A stretch of 64,000 nucleotides of DNA from Reyranella sp. (GTDB lineage Bacteria > Pseudomonadota > Alphaproteobacteria > Reyranellales > Reyranellaceae), in NCBI RefSeq assembly GCF_017305915.1, contig NZ_JAFKJN010000017.1, positions 1 through 64,000 of the forward strand, read 5' to 3'. Below are positions 34,773 to 44,048 of the stretch, in pieces (position 1 is the first letter of the stretch; every line of letters begins with the position of its first letter). A program made the translations under genes and the position numbers. The notes below the pieces were generated by a model. That model was not told the DNA's origin, made no database searches, and saw nothing but the letters and a program-made list of their open reading frames with translations.

Positions 34773-35720
34773 ATGCTCCTGACGCGACGCACCGTCCTGG
34801 CAGGGGCGACGCTGCTCGCTGCCCGATCGGCCCTCGCCGAGGAGCAGTTGCGGATCGTGGTCCCGTTCGGCGCGGGCTCGGGCACCGACAACACCATGCG
34901 CGTCTTCTCCGAGGCATTCCGCGTGGCCACCGGCCGAACCGCGATGGTCGACAACAAGCCGGGCGGCGGCACGACCATCGGCACGCTCGAGGTCTCGCGC
35001 GCCAAGCCCGACGGCAACACCGTGCTCTACACCACCGGCGGCCACACCACGAACGCCGTGCTGATGCGCAAGCTGCCCTACGATCCGGTCGAGGGCTTCA
35101 CGCCGATCACCTTGCTGACGCGCAGCCAGGGCTTCGGGCTGATGGTGTCGGGCGAATCGCGCTTCAAGACGATGGATCAGTACCTCGCGGCGGCGCGCGC
35201 CGAGCCGGGCAAGATCACCTACGGCTCGTCGGGTATCGGCAACACCACGCACGTGGTCGGCGAGCTGTTCTGCCGTAGCGCCAAGGTGCAGCTCATCCAC
35301 GTGCCCTACAAGAGCACGCCGATCAACGATGCGATGGCCGGCACGATTGATTCCTTCTTCGTCTCGCCGTCGCTGATCATGCAGTACCTGCAGGCCGGTA
35401 AGCTGCGCATGCTCGGCATCTCGAGCGCCAAGCGCATGCCGCAGCAGCCTGACGTGCCGACCTTCGGCGAGTACGGCATCGAGGCCGACATTCCCGGCTG
35501 GTCGGGCTTCTGGGGACCGCCCAAGCTTCCGGCGGCGACGGTCGACCAGCTCCACAAGAACATCCTCAAGGCCGCGCACGAGAAGTCGTTCGAGACCTTC
35601 ACCCGCGACAACGGCGCCGAGATCGTCGGCCTGCCGTCGGCCGAGTTCGCGGCCTACGTCGCCAGTGAAATCGAACGTTACAAAAAGGTCCTGCCGCCGC
35701 TCGGCATCCAGATCGATTGA
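34773..35720 (+). CDS. Bug/TctC-family periplasmic substrate-binding protein
   Basis: 315 residues with a secretion signal (MLLTRRTVLAGATLLAARSALAE) and the Bug core EQLRIVVPFGAGSGTDNTMR, NKPGGGTTIGTLEVSRAKPDGNT and ITYGSSGIGNTTHVVGELF. An orphan with no TctA/TctB nearby. Translation is probably coupled to the aromatic hydroxylase. Confidence 0.9.
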   Translation: MLLTRRTVLAGATLLAARSALAEEQLRIVVPFGAGSGTDNTMRVFSEAFRVATGRTAMVDNKPGGGTTIGTLEVSRAKPDGNTVLYTTGGHTTNAVLMRKLPYDPVEGFTPITLLTRSQGFGLMVSGESRFKTMDQYLAAARAEPGKITYGSSGIGNTTHVVGELFCRSAKVQLIHVPYKSTPINDAMAGTIDSFFVSPSLIMQYLQAGKLRMLGISSAKRMPQQPDVPTFGEYGIEADIPGWSGFWGPPKLPAATVDQLHKNILKAAHEKSFETFTRDNGAEIVGLPSAEFAAYVASEIERYKKVLPPLGIQID

Positions 35721-35831
35721 CGACGGGTTGCAGCCTGCGACCGTATGTTGCGGGGGACTCTTTCAGACTTGATGCAGAGAGCGCATTGCCCGACCGTTCT
35801 CCCAACAATAACGGCAGGATGAGGCGACACG

Positions 35832-37730
35832 ATGAAACGACGCGATTTCACCGCGGGCGTAGCCCTCACCGTCTTGGCACCGGCGATCGCCCGGGCGGCT
35901 CCCACGGTCAAGATGCAGGAGACGCCGTGCCTCGCCGAGCAGGTGAAGGCGGGCTCCCTGCCGTCGGTCGACAAGCGCATCCCCGACGCGCCGGCGATCG
36001 TGAAGCATTTCGCCGGCGCCGACGGCGCGGGCAAGCCGGGCGGCGAGGTCAACATCCTGGTGGCGAGCGCACGCGACACTCGACTGATGACGCTTTACTC
36101 CAATTCGCGGCTGATCGTGTACGACGACCAGTTCAAGCTGCAGCCCGACATCCTCGAGAGCTACGAGGCCAAGGACAACCGCGACTTCACGCTGAAGCTG
36201 CGGGCCGGTCACAAGTGGTCGGACGGCAAGCCGTTCACCACCGAGGACTTCCGCTTCTTCTGGGAGGATGTCGCCAACAACAGCGAACTGTCGCCTCGCG
36301 GACCGTCCGTCGAACTCCTCGTCGACGGCAAGCCGCCCAAGGTCGAGATCGTCGATGAGCGGACGGTCCGCTACAGTTGGGACAAGCCCAACCCCTATTT
36401 CATCGAAAGCCAGGCGCGTGCTGCGCCTCTCTTCCTGTTCCGGCCAGCGCATTACCTCAAGACGCTCCACGGCAAGTACACGCCCGAGGAGGAAATCCTG
36501 AAGCGTTACAAAGGCAGCCGTTGGGCCAACGTCTTCCACCGCCAGGACGCGATGTACGGCAACGACAATCCGGACCTGCCGACGCTCAATGCCTGGAAGC
36601 TCGTGACGCCACCGCCGTCGCAGCGCTTCGTGTTCGAGCGCAACCCCTTCTATTACCGGATCGACGAGAAGGGCGTGCAGCTGCCCTACTTCGACAAGGT
36701 CACCTTCACGGTGGTCGCGTCCAACCTGATCCCGGCCAAGGCGGGGCTCGGCGAATCGGACCTGCAGCCGCGCTATCTCGGCCTGCGCGACTACACCTTC
36801 CTGCGCGACGCTGCGAAGAAATCCGGCATCAAGGTCGTGCTCTGGGAGAAGGGCTCGGGTTCGGAGGTCGCCTTCTATCCCAACATGAATGCCGCCGACG
36901 AGACCTGGAGGAAGCTCAACCGTGACGTCCGCTTCCGCCGCGCGCTGTCGCTGGCGATCGACCGCGAGGAGCTGAGCGAGGTGGTCTATAGCAGCATGGC
37001 CAAGCCGTCGGCCAACACCATCATGCCGCGCTCCCCGCTGTTCAAGCCGGAGCTCGCCACCAAGTGGTCGACGCACGACGTCAACGCGGCCAACAAGCTG
37101 CTCGACGAGGTCGGGCTCGACAAGAAGGGCCGCGACGGCGTCCGCCTGCTGCCCAACGGCCAGCCGGCGTTGATCGTCGTCGAGCACACCAGCGAGAAGG
37201 CCGACGAGGTCGACAACATGACCCTGGTCAGAGACCACTGGAAGAAGGTCGGCATCCGCATCGAGCTCAGGGCGCAGACCACCGATAACTTCCGCCTGCG
37301 CACCACGTCCGGCGAGGCGATGATGACTGCCTATGCCGGCGTGACCACGGCCGCGCCGACGGTCGACACCAGCCCCAGGGAGTTCGCGCCGACCATGCAG
37401 GGCGGCCTGCAATGGCCGAAGTGGGGCCTCTACATAGAATCGCACGGCAAACAGGGCGAAGCCTGCGACACCGAGGAAGGCAAGAAGCTGCTCGAGCTGC
37501 TGCACCAGTGGGAGCGCTCGACCGACGCCGCCGAGCGGCGCAAGGCATGGGACGATATCCTGACGATCAACGCCGAGCAGGTCTTCTCGATCGGCACGGT
37601 GAACTCGGTGCGCCAGCCGCTGACAACCGGCAAGAAGGTGAAAAACGTCCCGGAGAAAGGCTACTGGGCCTGGGATCCGGGCGGGTACATCGGGCTCTAC
37701 AAGCCCGACACGTTCTGGATCAGCCAGTAG
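35832..37730 (+). CDS. Orphan peptide/opine-type ABC substrate-binding protein (SBP_bac_5)
   Basis: 632 residues with a twin-arginine-like signal (MKRRDFTAGVALTVLAPAIARA). It is paralogous to the protein at 8287, sharing an AEQVKAG.LP. opening and the HKWSDGKPFTTEDFRFFW block. No permease or ATPase follows. It could feed a system elsewhere. A 28-codon stub of a near-identical C-terminus lies at 38386-38469, showing that a second copy once existed immediately downstream. Confidence 0.9.
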   Translation: MKRRDFTAGVALTVLAPAIARAAPTVKMQETPCLAEQVKAGSLPSVDKRIPDAPAIVKHFAGADGAGKPGGEVNILVASARDTRLMTLYSNSRLIVYDDQFKLQPDILESYEAKDNRDFTLKLRAGHKWSDGKPFTTEDFRFFWEDVANNSELSPRGPSVELLVDGKPPKVEIVDERTVRYSWDKPNPYFIESQARAAPLFLFRPAHYLKTLHGKYTPEEEILKRYKGSRWANVFHRQDAMYGNDNPDLPTLNAWKLVTPPPSQRFVFERNPFYYRIDEKGVQLPYFDKVTFTVVASNLIPAKAGLGESDLQPRYLGLRDYTFLRDAAKKSGIKVVLWEKGSGSEVAFYPNMNAADETWRKLNRDVRFRRALSLAIDREELSEVVYSSMAKPSANTIMPRSPLFKPELATKWSTHDVNAANKLLDEVGLDKKGRDGVRLLPNGQPALIVVEHTSEKADEVDNMTLVRDHWKKVGIRIELRAQTTDNFRLRTTSGEAMMTAYAGVTTAAPTVDTSPREFAPTMQGGLQWPKWGLYIESHGKQGEACDTEEGKKLLELLHQWERSTDAAERRKAWDDILTINAEQVFSIGTVNSVRQPLTTGKKVKNVPEKGYWAWDPGGYIGLYKPDTFWISQ

Positions 37731-37773
37731 GGCCGCGCAGTGTCATCGGCCGCGTGGCGACTACGATGGGCCG

Positions 37774-38139
37774 CTACTTCCGCGTGAGCTTGCCCTCGAA
37801 AAGGCAGTAGCCATCGAGCATGATCGTCGAGGCGCCCTCCTTGAGGGAGCCCACGACGTCCATCTTGTTGCCGCCGCCCACGATGGCCGTCGTCTTGAAC
37901 TTCATGTCGGCGCCCAGCGTTGCCTTGAAGTTCCGCTCCGGGCGGCCTTCCTGCTGGAAGCGTCCCTGCACATCCGTGCCGACGACCGTGACGTCGATGG
38001 TCATCTTGTAGGTCGGGCACTTGCCGCTTCCAGGGACGTTCAGGCCATATCCTGTCCAAGTGAAAATGGCCGGCTCGGCCAACGCGGGCGCGGCAAGAAG
38101 GAGGGCGGCCAGGGCGGCTACAGCTACTCTTTTCAGCAT
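37774..38139 (-). CDS. Small secreted protein of unknown function
   Basis: 121 residues with a clean signal peptide (MLKRVAVAALAALLLAAPALAE), starting at the ATG at 38139, which has GAGGG 8 bases upstream. The mature part (about 100 residues) is predicted beta-rich, with two cysteines (GKCPTYKM and DGYCLFEG) that may pair. I do not recognise the family. It lies between the orphan binding protein and the stub of its lost copy. Confidence 0.7.
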   Translation of the reverse strand: MLKRVAVAALAALLLAAPALAEPAIFTWTGYGLNVPGSGKCPTYKMTIDVTVVGTDVQGRFQQEGRPERNFKATLGADMKFKTTAIVGGGNKMDVVGSLKEGASTIMLDGYCLFEGKLTRK

Positions 38140-38385
38140 CGACATTCCCTCACCAGAAGGACGCAACAATTTCTCGCCGGCTGCTGCAATCGGCATCCAT
38201 CGCTCGATCGACCCTGCAAACCTTAGCCATTCTCGGTGTCGAAATCGCGCTGTTTTGAAGACACCGGCCGCTATTTCGGGTTCAGGGGAGGTATTCGACC
38301 CACCGTAAGGCGGCGGCCCTTGGAGAGGTAGCTGTTCAAGTCATGCGGGCGAGGCGCCCGCCAGGAACTCGCCGGTCCCAGTATC

Positions 38386-38469
38386 GTGCCGGAGAAAGGC
38401 CACTGGGCGTGGGATCCGGGCGGATATATCGGGCTCTACAAGCCCGACACGTTCTGGACGACGGAGTGA
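38386..38469 (+). pseudogene. 3' stub of a duplicated ABC substrate-binding protein gene
   Basis: 28 codons read VPEKGHWAWDPGGYIGLYKP then DTFWTTE and stop; this matches the C-terminus of the protein ending at 37730 (VPEKGYWAWDPGGYIGLYKP) almost base for base. The match begins abruptly at 38386. The upstream part is gone, leaving only unrelated DNA and the minus-strand small gene between. Confidence 0.85.
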
Positions 38470-38967
38470 CTAGGGCCGCCGGCACTCCGCGCAGGTGCCA
38501 GTGACCTCGAGCGTCATGTCGCGGGCGGCGAAGCCGTGGCGGCTCGCCGAGGCGGCGATGGAGTCGACGACGCCGGCGCTCTCCATCTCCTCGGCGTTGC
38601 CGCACTCGCCGCAGATCAGGAAGAATCCGCGATGCGTTTCGCCGGGATGGCTGCAGCCGACGAAGGCGTTCATGCGCTCGATGCGGTGGATCAATCCATG
38701 CTCGATCAGGAAATCGAGCGCGCGATAGACGGTCGGCGGCGCCGAGCCGAGATCCTCGTCGCGCAACTGATCGAGCAGCGCATAGGCGCCGACCGGCTTG
38801 TGGCTCGACCAGACCAGCTCCAGCACGCGGCGACGCAGCGGCGTGAAGCGCAGGCCTTTGGCCAGGCACAGCTTCTCGGCGGCCTCGACGGCGTCCTCGA
38901 TGCAATGCTCGTGATCGTGGCCCTTGGCAGGGCCGTGCGCGGGGGCTTTGGCGGCTTTTTTCACCAT
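38470..38967 (-). CDS. zur: Fur-family metalloregulator, Zur-like
   Basis: 165 residues from the ATG at 38967. A histidine-rich N-terminus (HGPAKGHDHEHC) is followed by the winged helix (GLRFTPLRRRVLELVWSSHKPVGAYALLDQL, TVYRALDFLIEHGLIHRIE), and the structural zinc site CGECGN...CAECRRP. The His/Cys pattern fits zinc uptake regulators better than iron Fur. It diverges from hisI with 59 bp between. Confidence 0.85.
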   Translation of the reverse strand: MVKKAAKAPAHGPAKGHDHEHCIEDAVEAAEKLCLAKGLRFTPLRRRVLELVWSSHKPVGAYALLDQLRDEDLGSAPPTVYRALDFLIEHGLIHRIERMNAFVGCSHPGETHRGFFLICGECGNAEEMESAGVVDSIAASASRHGFAARDMTLEVTGTCAECRRP

Positions 38968-39026
38968 GCCGATTTGCCAAGAGGGTGGACGCCGATTATA
39001 GGCCCCCTTCCCCTTCGAGGCCAACG

Positions 39027-39437
39027 ATGCCCACCACCTATCCGCAGGCCGCGGTCGACAAAATGCTCGCGGCCATCCAGTTCGATCCCCAGGGCCTGGT
39101 GCCCGCCATCGCGCAGCAGCGCGGCAGCGGCGAAGTGCTGATGATGGCCTATATGGATCGCACGGCTGTCATCGAGACCATGCGCACGGGCCGCGTCTGC
39201 TACTGGTCGCGCTCGCGCAAGGCACCGTGGCGCAAGGGCGACACCTCGGGTCATATCCAGGAGCTGGTCGAGCTCAGGGTCGATTGCGACGGCGACACCC
39301 TGCTGGTCGAGGTCGAGCAGACCGGCGTCGCCTGCCACACCGGCCGGCACAACTGCTTCTTCCGCGCGATCCGCGGCGGCGAGCTCACCGAGATCGCGCC
39401 GATCGAAATCGACATGGAAAAAGTCGCAGAGGAGTGA
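39027..39437 (+). CDS. hisI: Phosphoribosyl-AMP cyclohydrolase
   Basis: 136 residues from the ATG at 39027. It has the family motifs CYWSRSRKAPWRKGDTSGHIQ, the metal site LRVDCDGDTLLVEVEQTGVACHTGRHNCFF and a short tail. It opens the purine ring of PRAMP in step 3 of histidine synthesis. The gene is single-domain (no HisE) and is not next to other his genes, as is common in alphaproteobacteria. Confidence 0.96.
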   Translation: MPTTYPQAAVDKMLAAIQFDPQGLVPAIAQQRGSGEVLMMAYMDRTAVIETMRTGRVCYWSRSRKAPWRKGDTSGHIQELVELRVDCDGDTLLVEVEQTGVACHTGRHNCFFRAIRGGELTEIAPIEIDMEKVAEE

Positions 39438-39439
39438 GC

Positions 39440-39928
39440 GTGGTTCAGCGTGGTTTCCCGCGGCGCGCCGTGATCGTCGCTGCAACAGCCCTGCCGCTCG
39501 GCGCCTGCGGCAAGCAGATGTCGAACCTGTTCGGCAAGAACGACCCCAAGCTCCTGCCGCGCGGCGACCGCATGGTACGCTGGATCTACAACGCGGGCGA
39601 AGAGCGCATGATGGCGCCCGATGCGCTCACCGTGATGGGCATCAGCAACGAGGGCCGCGACATCCCGGTCAAGCTGCTCGGCGAGTACGGGCCCGACGGC
39701 CGCTACGTCATCGCCCTGGTCAGCATCCGCAAGGTCTACGAGTTCGTGCTGCACCGCTTCCAGAACGACGTCTTCATCTTCCACAACTGCGACAAGAACT
39801 TCACGCGGCTGGCCTCGGTCCGCTACGCCAAGAACGGCAAGCCGACCTTCATCACCGACGCGGCATTCGCCGACGCCGACTTCCAGCGCCAGCTCGCCTT
39901 CTGGGTCGACCGCATGCCGGGACGCTAG
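39440..39928 (+). CDS. Putative lipoprotein of unknown function
   Basis: 162 residues from a GTG at 39440 preceded by GAGGAG. The N-terminus VVQRGFPRRAVIVAATALPLGAC ends in a lipobox (LGAC), so the protein is probably lipid-anchored. The body is mixed alpha/beta with FHNCDKNFTRLASVRYAKNGKPTF near residue 120. It follows hisI by 2 bases, which is odd for a lipoprotein. I do not recognise the family. Confidence 0.75.
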   Translation: MVQRGFPRRAVIVAATALPLGACGKQMSNLFGKNDPKLLPRGDRMVRWIYNAGEERMMAPDALTVMGISNEGRDIPVKLLGEYGPDGRYVIALVSIRKVYEFVLHRFQNDVFIFHNCDKNFTRLASVRYAKNGKPTFITDAAFADADFQRQLAFWVDRMPGR

Positions 39929-39936
39929 GAGAGGCG

Positions 39937-40839
39937 CTAGGGCGCAGATTCCGGCCGGCCTTCCGCGACCAGCCAGTCGACGAAGCCCTTGAGCGGGGCC
40001 GTCTTGTCGGCATCGAACGGGACGAGCGCGACATAGCCGGTGCGCGGGACCTTGATGTCGGGCAACGGCGTCAGCAGCCGGCCCGCGCCGAGATCGGCAT
40101 CGAGCAGCGGGAACGGGCCGATGCCGATCCCAAGCCCGTCGATCACCGCCTGCAGCGTCACGTGGAAGTGGTCGAATATCTGTCGCCGCTGGCCCGCCAG
40201 ATGGGACAGCCCTGCCCGTCCGAGCCAGTCGATCCAATCTCCGGGCCGGGTTTCCGATGACAGCAGGACATGGTCCGCGACGTCGGCCGGGCTGCGGATC
40301 GGGCGCCGCGCGTACAGGGCCGGGCTCATGATCAGCGTCTCGACATCGTCGAGGATGTCCGTCGCCCGATGCTGCGGCCATGAATCGGCTTTCGCGGAGC
40401 CGCGGCGCACCGCGACGTCGAAGCCGCCGCGCAACTCCTCATGCACGGTCGAGACGGTGGTTACCGAGACCTCCACGATCGGATGCGCCTGGTGGAACCA
40501 CTCCAGGCGGGGGATCAGCCAGCGGATGGCGAAGCTCGTCGGTGCGCTCACACGCAGGATCCGGCGGGCGCCCGGTTTGCCGCAGGCTTCGGCGGCGCTC
40601 GTCAGCCGGTCGAAGGAGAGACTGACCTCGGCGGCAAAGACGCGGGCGATCGGTGTCGCGACCATGCGACGCCCCGAGCGCACGAACAGTCGCTGGCCGA
40701 GCCAGCCTTCCAGGATGCCGATCTGTCGGCTGACTGCGCCGTGCGTCAGGCCGAGCTCGGCTGCGGCTCCGGCATAGCCGTTGGTGCGGGCGGCCACTTC
40801 GAAGACACGAAGCGCATTGAGGGGAGGAAGGCGGCGCAT
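39937..40839 (-). CDS. LysR-family transcriptional regulator (GcvA-like)
   Basis: 300 residues with the LysR helix-turn-helix MRRLPPLNALRVFEVAARTNGYAGAAAELGLTHGAVSRQI and a substrate-binding domain with the typical LRVSAPTSFAIRWLIPRL and DVAVRRG segments. It diverges from the MFS gene, with 106 bp between. A palindrome in that gap is a likely binding site, so it probably controls that transporter. Confidence 0.92.
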   Translation of the reverse strand: MRRLPPLNALRVFEVAARTNGYAGAAAELGLTHGAVSRQIGILEGWLGQRLFVRSGRRMVATPIARVFAAEVSLSFDRLTSAAEACGKPGARRILRVSAPTSFAIRWLIPRLEWFHQAHPIVEVSVTTVSTVHEELRGGFDVAVRRGSAKADSWPQHRATDILDDVETLIMSPALYARRPIRSPADVADHVLLSSETRPGDWIDWLGRAGLSHLAGQRRQIFDHFHVTLQAVIDGLGIGIGPFPLLDADLGAGRLLTPLPDIKVPRTGYVALVPFDADKTAPLKGFVDWLVAEGRPESAP

Positions 40840-40867
40840 CCGATACTGTGAGGAAAGCTGACGAATA

Positions 40868-40894
40868 TGGCGAAGAAGCTGAGGCTATTCGCCA
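40868..40894. promoter_or_regulatory. Candidate LysR operator between divergent genes
   Basis: TGGCGAA-N13-TTCGCCA, a perfect 7-bp inverted repeat with centres about two helical turns apart, lies 28 bp from the LysR start and 52 bp from the MFS start. Confidence 0.5.
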
Positions 40895-40945
40895 AAAGAT
40901 CACGGGTCTAGGTTACGGTTCAGTTACGCTTTGGAAAGATCCCGG

Positions 40946-42133
40946 ATGGCCGTTGCCGCCGACACGAACAGTTCTCCTCGCAAGACGTTGGCCGTGTGCG
41001 GCGGAGCGCATGCCCTGCATGACGGCTTCACCGACCTCCTGAACGTCCTCTATCCGCTGCTGCAGGCCCAGTTCGGGCTGAGCTATGCCGCGATCGGCGC
41101 GCTGAAGACCGTCTATTCCGGCGCGATGGCAAGCGGCCAGATCCCGTCGGGCTGGCTCGCCGGCAAGCTCGGCGGCGTCTACGTGCTGGCCGGCGGCACA
41201 GCGCTGATCGCGGTCGGCTACGGCCTGGCCGGCCTCACCGGCTCGCTCTACGGCGTGATCGTCGGGCTGCTGCTCGCGGGCCTGGGCGGCGCCACGCAGC
41301 ATCCGATCGCCTCGACCCTGGTGGCCGGCGCCTTCCCGGCGCAGCGCTCGCGCGCCGCGCTCGGCACCTACAATTTCACCGGCGACGTCGGCAAGGTGGC
41401 GCTGCCGGCGGTGTTCGCCCTGGTCGCGGCGGCGATGGGCTGGCGCCAGGCGATGCTGGTGACCGCGGCGATCGCGGTCGTCGGGGCCGGCCTGATCTTC
41501 CTCACCCTGCAGCCGGCCGAGATGGCCGCCAAGGCGAAGGACGGCAAGGCGATCGAGGGCCAGGACCGGCCGTGGGCCTTCTGGCTCCTGTTCGCGATCC
41601 ACGTCGCCGACAGCGCGGTGCGCTCCGGCTTCCTGATCTTCCTGCCTTTCCTGCTGCAGGCGAAAGGCGCCGACCTGCCGACCATCGGCCTGGCGCTGTC
41701 GCTGCTGTTCGCGGGCGGCGCCGCCGGCAAGCTGGTGATAGGCTGGCTGGGCGCGCGACTCGGTGTCGTACGCTCGGTCGTGCTGACGGAAATGGCCACG
41801 ACCGCTCTGATCCTCGCGCTGTTGCCCTTGTCGCTCACGCCCGCGCTGGCGTTGCTGCCGGCCGTCGGCGTGATGCTGAACGGCACCTCGTCGGTGCTCT
41901 ACGGCACGATTCCAGAGTTCGTGACGGTCGAGCGCCGCACCCACGCCTTCGCCGTATTCTATACCGGCGGCTCGGTCGCGGGCGCTGCGGCCCCCTTCCT
42001 GTTCGGCTTGCTGGGCGACCACATCGGACTGTCGCCCGCGCTGATCGGCGTCGGCGCGCTGGCGCTGCTCACCGTGCCGCTGGTCGCAGCGCTCAGGCCG
42101 GCGTTCCGTTCCACACAGGTCCCATCGGCTTGA
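40946..42133 (+). CDS. MFS transporter, Fsr-like branch
   Basis: 395 residues from the ATG at 40946 with 12 predicted helices. The N-terminal AVCGGAHALHDGFTDLLNVLYPLLQAQFGLSYAAIGAL is like fosmidomycin-resistance-type exporters. Divergent LysR control suggests inducible export or import of a small molecule. Its last 41 bases overlap the end of the MlrC-like gene on the other strand. Confidence 0.88.
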   Translation: MAVAADTNSSPRKTLAVCGGAHALHDGFTDLLNVLYPLLQAQFGLSYAAIGALKTVYSGAMASGQIPSGWLAGKLGGVYVLAGGTALIAVGYGLAGLTGSLYGVIVGLLLAGLGGATQHPIASTLVAGAFPAQRSRAALGTYNFTGDVGKVALPAVFALVAAAMGWRQAMLVTAAIAVVGAGLIFLTLQPAEMAAKAKDGKAIEGQDRPWAFWLLFAIHVADSAVRSGFLIFLPFLLQAKGADLPTIGLALSLLFAGGAAGKLVIGWLGARLGVVRSVVLTEMATTALILALLPLSLTPALALLPAVGVMLNGTSSVLYGTIPEFVTVERRTHAFAVFYTGGSVAGAAAPFLFGLLGDHIGLSPALIGVGALALLTVPLVAALRPAFRSTQVPSA

Positions 42134-43625
42134 GCTTGATGCCCAGGCGCAGGTGCTTGTAGGGCATCTCGACCGGGTCGGTGATGTGGGCGCCGGGCGA
42201 CTGCACGACGAGGATGGTCTCGGCTATCGGCTGGAAGTCGGCGCGGAAATGCACCGTCGACTTCAGGCCGAGGATCGGCACCGTCGCCGGCTCGACGCCG
42301 ACATGGCGGAACATCTCCTGGTCGGCGGCCTGGATGCGCTTGCAGGCGAGCACGGCCGAGACGCCGCTCGCCTCGTCGGTGACCAGCGCCATCGGGCCGA
42401 TCTGGAACTTGGCGCCGCCGTAGAACGGGCCGGTGCCGGTGAACTTGCCGTTGCCGAGCTTGACCACGCGCCAGTCGGCCTCGACCGGCATCTCGCCGGC
42501 ATAGCCCACGACCGCGCCGATGCCGCGGCGCATGACGTTGCCCTCGCCCGTCTCGACGGCGGCCTTCGCGGCACCCTCGTCGACGATCATGCCGATCACC
42601 GCACCCTTGGCCTTGTTGCGCATCAGCGCCGCCAGCAGGCCGACCGTGTCGGAGGTGCCGCCGGCGCCGGGATTGTCCTGCACGTCGGCCAGCACGATCG
42701 GCTTCTTCGCGGTCTTTGACAGCTCGATCGCCCGCAGCGCCGCGGCATCGGGATCGAGCAGCTCGCCGGCGAACGCCTTTTCCTGCGCCTTCACGGCCGC
42801 GGCCAATTTGTCGGCTGCCGCCTCGACCGCCTCCTTGTCGTGGCCGTAGACGACCAGAGCCGGCCCGCACTGGGCGATGTCGGCCGGCGGGAAGCCCGGC
42901 GTATGGGTGACGCTGACGATGCCCTGGTTGTGGCTCTTCTCGCCGGCCTCGAGCTCGCCCACCAGGTCGAAGATGCTCTTGGCCGGCTCGATGAAGGTGC
43001 ACTGCCAGACCAGCGGGATCAGGAAATCGAGCTGGCGGTAAGCACGATGGACCGGCCGCTTCTCCTTGAGCAGCCGGTCGAGCAGCTCGATGGCGCGATA
43101 GCCCGTCACCGCCATGTCGATGTGCGGATAGGTGCGATAGCCGACCAGCGCGGTCGCCAGCTTGGCCATGTCGGGCGTCAAATTCGCGTGATAATCGAGG
43201 CTCGCCACGATCGGCAGGTCGCTGCCGACGAGGCCGCGGATGCGCTTCAGCAACTCACCTTCGCCGTCCTGGGTGTTCTCGGCGACCATGGCGCCGTGCA
43301 GGTCGAGGTAGATCGCGTCGAACGGCCCTTTCTTGCGCAGGTCCTCGTCGAACATCGCCCACATGCGCGCAAAGGCGTCGGCGGTGACGTAGGAAGCCGG
43401 CGGCGCGGCGGCCCAGGCCAAGGGCACGATCTCGTGGCCGAGCTCGGCCAGCTTCTTCACGGCCCCCGCGATCGGGATGTTGAAGCCCTCGACCGCGCCG
43501 ATCATCTCCGGCCCGCGCAGCAGCCCGGGCCAGGCGTCGGCCCGCACGAAGTCGTCCCAGGTCGCCTGCTGCGGCGCAAAGGTGTTGGTCTCGTGCTGGA
43601 ACCCGCCGACGGCGATACGCGCCAT
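42093..43625 (-). CDS. M81-family metallopeptidase (microcystinase MlrC-like)
   Basis: 510 residues. The opening MARIAVGGFQHETNTFAP, the LDLHGAMV motif and LDYHANLT carry metal-ligand His/Asp residues typical of MlrC and related M81/DUF1485 proteins. The C-terminal MlrC_C half (PIVLADVQDNPGAGGTSDTVGLL) is present. MlrC finishes breakdown of linearised microcystin; most relatives act on unknown small peptides. No mlrA or mlrB is seen. Confidence 0.92.
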   Translation of the reverse strand: MARIAVGGFQHETNTFAPQQATWDDFVRADAWPGLLRGPEMIGAVEGFNIPIAGAVKKLAELGHEIVPLAWAAAPPASYVTADAFARMWAMFDEDLRKKGPFDAIYLDLHGAMVAENTQDGEGELLKRIRGLVGSDLPIVASLDYHANLTPDMAKLATALVGYRTYPHIDMAVTGYRAIELLDRLLKEKRPVHRAYRQLDFLIPLVWQCTFIEPAKSIFDLVGELEAGEKSHNQGIVSVTHTPGFPPADIAQCGPALVVYGHDKEAVEAAADKLAAAVKAQEKAFAGELLDPDAAALRAIELSKTAKKPIVLADVQDNPGAGGTSDTVGLLAALMRNKAKGAVIGMIVDEGAAKAAVETGEGNVMRRGIGAVVGYAGEMPVEADWRVVKLGNGKFTGTGPFYGGAKFQIGPMALVTDEASGVSAVLACKRIQAADQEMFRHVGVEPATVPILGLKSTVHFRADFQPIAETILVVQSPGAHITDPVEMPYKHLRLGIKLKPMGPVWNGTPA

Positions 43626-43678
43626 GACTCGTCTCTCCCCTTCACATTTCGGCCATCTGCGATGACCATATCACCGCC

Positions 43679-44047
43679 ATGCGCAAAGTCCTGCCTGTCC
43701 TGCTGATGCTCGGCGTCGCGGCCTGCGCCGGCGACATGCGCTGGACGAAACCCGGCATCTCCGACGAAGGCGCGTCCGTCGACCTGGGCTCATGCCGGCA
43801 CGCCGCCTCGCGGGAGGCGAGCCGCTACTATTATCCGTGGGGCTGGGGCGGCGGTTGGGGCTGGGGTTTCGGCCGCCGCAGCAGCCTGTTCTGGCAGATG
43901 CGGGCGGACAACGATCGCTTCGTCACCGAGAACCGGCTGACCTCGTTCTGCATGCGCACCAAGGGCTACGAGCTGACGAAGGTCGAGAAGCCGCAGACGC
44001 AACCGCCGCCGCCACCGGCATCGCCCGAACCGCCGCTGGCGAAGTGA
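43679..44047 (+). CDS. Small putative lipoprotein, Gly/Trp-rich
   Basis: 122 residues with signal and lipobox (MRKVLPVLLMLGVAAC, acylated Cys16). A PWGWGGGWGWGFG stretch lies mid-protein, two further cysteines flank it, and the tail is proline-rich (TQPPPPPASPEPPLAK). No family recognised. A dispersed hairpin repeat follows immediately. Confidence 0.75.
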   Translation: MRKVLPVLLMLGVAACAGDMRWTKPGISDEGASVDLGSCRHAASREASRYYYPWGWGGGWGWGFGRRSSLFWQMRADNDRFVTENRLTSFCMRTKGYELTKVEKPQTQPPPPPASPEPPLAK

Positions 44048-44048
44048 T

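Noticed and set aside
42093..43625. A microcystin-degrading (mlr) cluster
   Set aside because: mlrA, mlrB and mlrD are absent and M81 proteins are widespread in bacteria with no link to microcystin.
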